The position numbers were made by a program, and so were the translations under genes. The notes beneath the pieces were generated by a model. The model was not told where the DNA came from and did no database searches. It saw nothing but the letters and a program-made list of their open reading frames with translations. Of a DNA stretch of 32,005 bases, positions 31,236 through 32,005 are shown in pieces (position 1 is the first letter of the stretch; each line of letters begins with the position of its first letter). The DNA comes from a virus, in IMG/VR virus record IMGVR_UViG_3300031566_000230, positions 1 to 32,005 of that record; one strand, given 5' to 3'.

Positions 31236-31799
31236 ATGGTAAATTCAAAAGCTAAAGGGAGTAGAAATGAACGAAATGTATCCAAATTAATGCAAGATTG
31301 GAGTGGTTATGAATTCGCAAGAACACCCCAATCGGGGGGTTTACATTGGAAGAAACAGTATACCTCTGGTGATATTTGTTGTATAGATGATAAGCATGGA
31401 CATAGGTTTGCATTTTCGATAGAATGTAAATTTCATGAGGAGTTGGATTTATTACACCTTATCGATGATACCATAGGAAAAAAGAGTAATAAGATTTTAC
31501 TATTCTGGGATCAAGCGGTGGGGGATGCCAAACAAGTTAATAAGACCCCACTATTATTCATGCGAAGGAATGGTATGAAAGCTGGAATGCACTTCGTGGT
31601 CATGCCCACGAATTTCTTTTTATTATGGCTTAATGGAATCCAACCTTGGATTAATAAATTTGGAATTATACATTATCACAAAGAAACAGAGAAAGAATCT
31701 TATCAATTCACGATTATAAATTCAGTGGATCTTGTCGAGACAGATTATAGAATTTTTCATAAATTGGGGAGGAGGGTAATAAGGAATGTCCCCGTATAA
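31236..31799 (+). CDS. PD-(D/E)XK nuclease, Holliday-junction-resolvase-like
   Basis: A 187-residue protein with the Hjc-type layout: KAKGSRNERNVSKLMQDW (family: KG...Er....l), ARTPQSGGLHW (R.p.SGg), SGDICCIDD (Asp of the PD motif, SGD here) and FAFSIECKFHEE (E-x-K core, ECK). These are the metal-site residues of PD-(D/E)XK nucleases, expected to cut four-way junctions or branches. It fits next to RecA, UvsW and gp46/47, which make such junctions. A general PD-(D/E)XK nuclease of another job is possible. The last 14 bases overlap the next gene. Confidence 0.75.
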   Translation: MVNSKAKGSRNERNVSKLMQDWSGYEFARTPQSGGLHWKKQYTSGDICCIDDKHGHRFAFSIECKFHEELDLLHLIDDTIGKKSNKILLFWDQAVGDAKQVNKTPLLFMRRNGMKAGMHFVVMPTNFFLLWLNGIQPWINKFGIIHYHKETEKESYQFTIINSVDLVETDYRIFHKLGRRVIRNVPV

Positions 31800-32005
31800 A
31801 TATGATCATGTCTGGGTGGTTGCTTATATAAGTAGAGACCATATACATAGAGTCGAAGACGACCTTCTCGATAGAGGCTTCGGCTCTATTCGTGTTTATA
31901 TACCTACAGTCAGGATCCTTAAAAAACAGTTTAAAAATAAAAATATATATGAATATATCCCATTACTTTTCAATTATGGATTTTTTCAATTACCTTATGA
32001 TAAGG
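31786..32005 (+). CDS. NusG-like transcription factor, N-terminal part, partial
   Basis: An ATG at 31786, inside the end of the nuclease gene, opens a frame that runs off the window (73 codons seen). The residues HVWVVAYISRDHIHRVEDDL, then GFGSIRVYIPTVRIL, and IPLLFNYGFFQLP match the NusG NGN domain: 'W.v......e..v...L...g...v.iP.......' and '.PLfpgY.Fv.'. NusG paralogues (RfaH, LoaP types) bind RNA polymerase and control elongation or antitermination. A phage copy could control its long operons. The KOW domain, if present, is beyond the window. GGAGG lies upstream at 31769-31774. Confidence 0.75.
   Translation, partial: MSPYKYDHVWVVAYISRDHIHRVEDDLLDRGFGSIRVYIPTVRILKKQFKNKNIYEYIPLLFNYGFFQLPYDK

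Noticed and set aside
1-32005. tRNA genes, CRISPR arrays, integrase or att sites
   Set aside because: No cloverleaf, regularly spaced repeats, recombinase motifs or repeat pairs were seen on either strand by reading; a tRNA scan was not possible.

Overview
This window is a piece of a tailed bacteriophage (or prophage) genome with a contractile-tail type baseplate. It is AT-rich, tightly packed and almost entirely plus-strand, with many stop/start overlaps (ATGA, TAATG) and few gaps. Many + strand genes are rich in GGG runs. No ribosomal RNA, tRNA, integrase, CRISPR array or insertion sequence was recognised. The host cannot be fixed from the sequence; AT-rich leaders and mostly weak ribosome sites would fit, but do not prove, a Bacteroidetes-like host.

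Left third (1-11447), baseplate and fibres: the end of a tube/baseplate adaptor gene, a LysM protein, a gp27/gpD-like hub, an OB-fold spike (gp5/gpV-like), a 1060-residue fibre, an orphan S74-type chaperone fragment with no start codon, a small unknown protein, then gp25-like, gpJ/gp6-like and gpI-like baseplate wedge genes and a second fibre. The order matches the usual baseplate order of contractile phages.

Middle (11413-12210): one minus-strand gene, tentatively a divergent sigma-factor-like protein, meets the second fibre tail to tail with a 35-base overlap. It is divergent from the replication genes.

Right two thirds (12211-31799), replication, recombination and nucleotide supply: DnaB-type helicase, zinc-ribbon/TOPRIM primase, two unknown small genes, UvsW-like helicase, a Cys4 protein, all-alpha dUTPase, a thymidylate-synthase-fold paralogue lacking obvious catalytic motifs, a GroES co-chaperonin, a ThyA-family enzyme, a family A DNA polymerase (3'-5' exonuclease plus polymerase), a possible UvsY-like mediator, a gp32-like ssDNA-binding protein, RecA interrupted by a 448-residue LAGLIDADG intein exactly inside the P-loop, a separate 5' nuclease, a small P-loop kinase, the gp47/gp46 (SbcD/SbcC) nuclease pair and a Holliday-junction-resolvase-like nuclease. 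Together these make a T4-style recombination-dependent replication set built round an A-family polymerase. The window ends inside a NusG-like gene.

The observations most worth a second look are the RecA intein, the stranded S74 chaperone behind a fibre tip of different composition, an 8-base motif (TACTATTA) recurring just upstream of genes in five short gaps with a related 10-bp-phased triplet in a sixth, the thymidylate-synthase-like pseudoenzyme beside a ThyA with an atypical pyrimidine-recognition motif, and the sigma-like and NusG-like pair that may give the phage its own transcription control.
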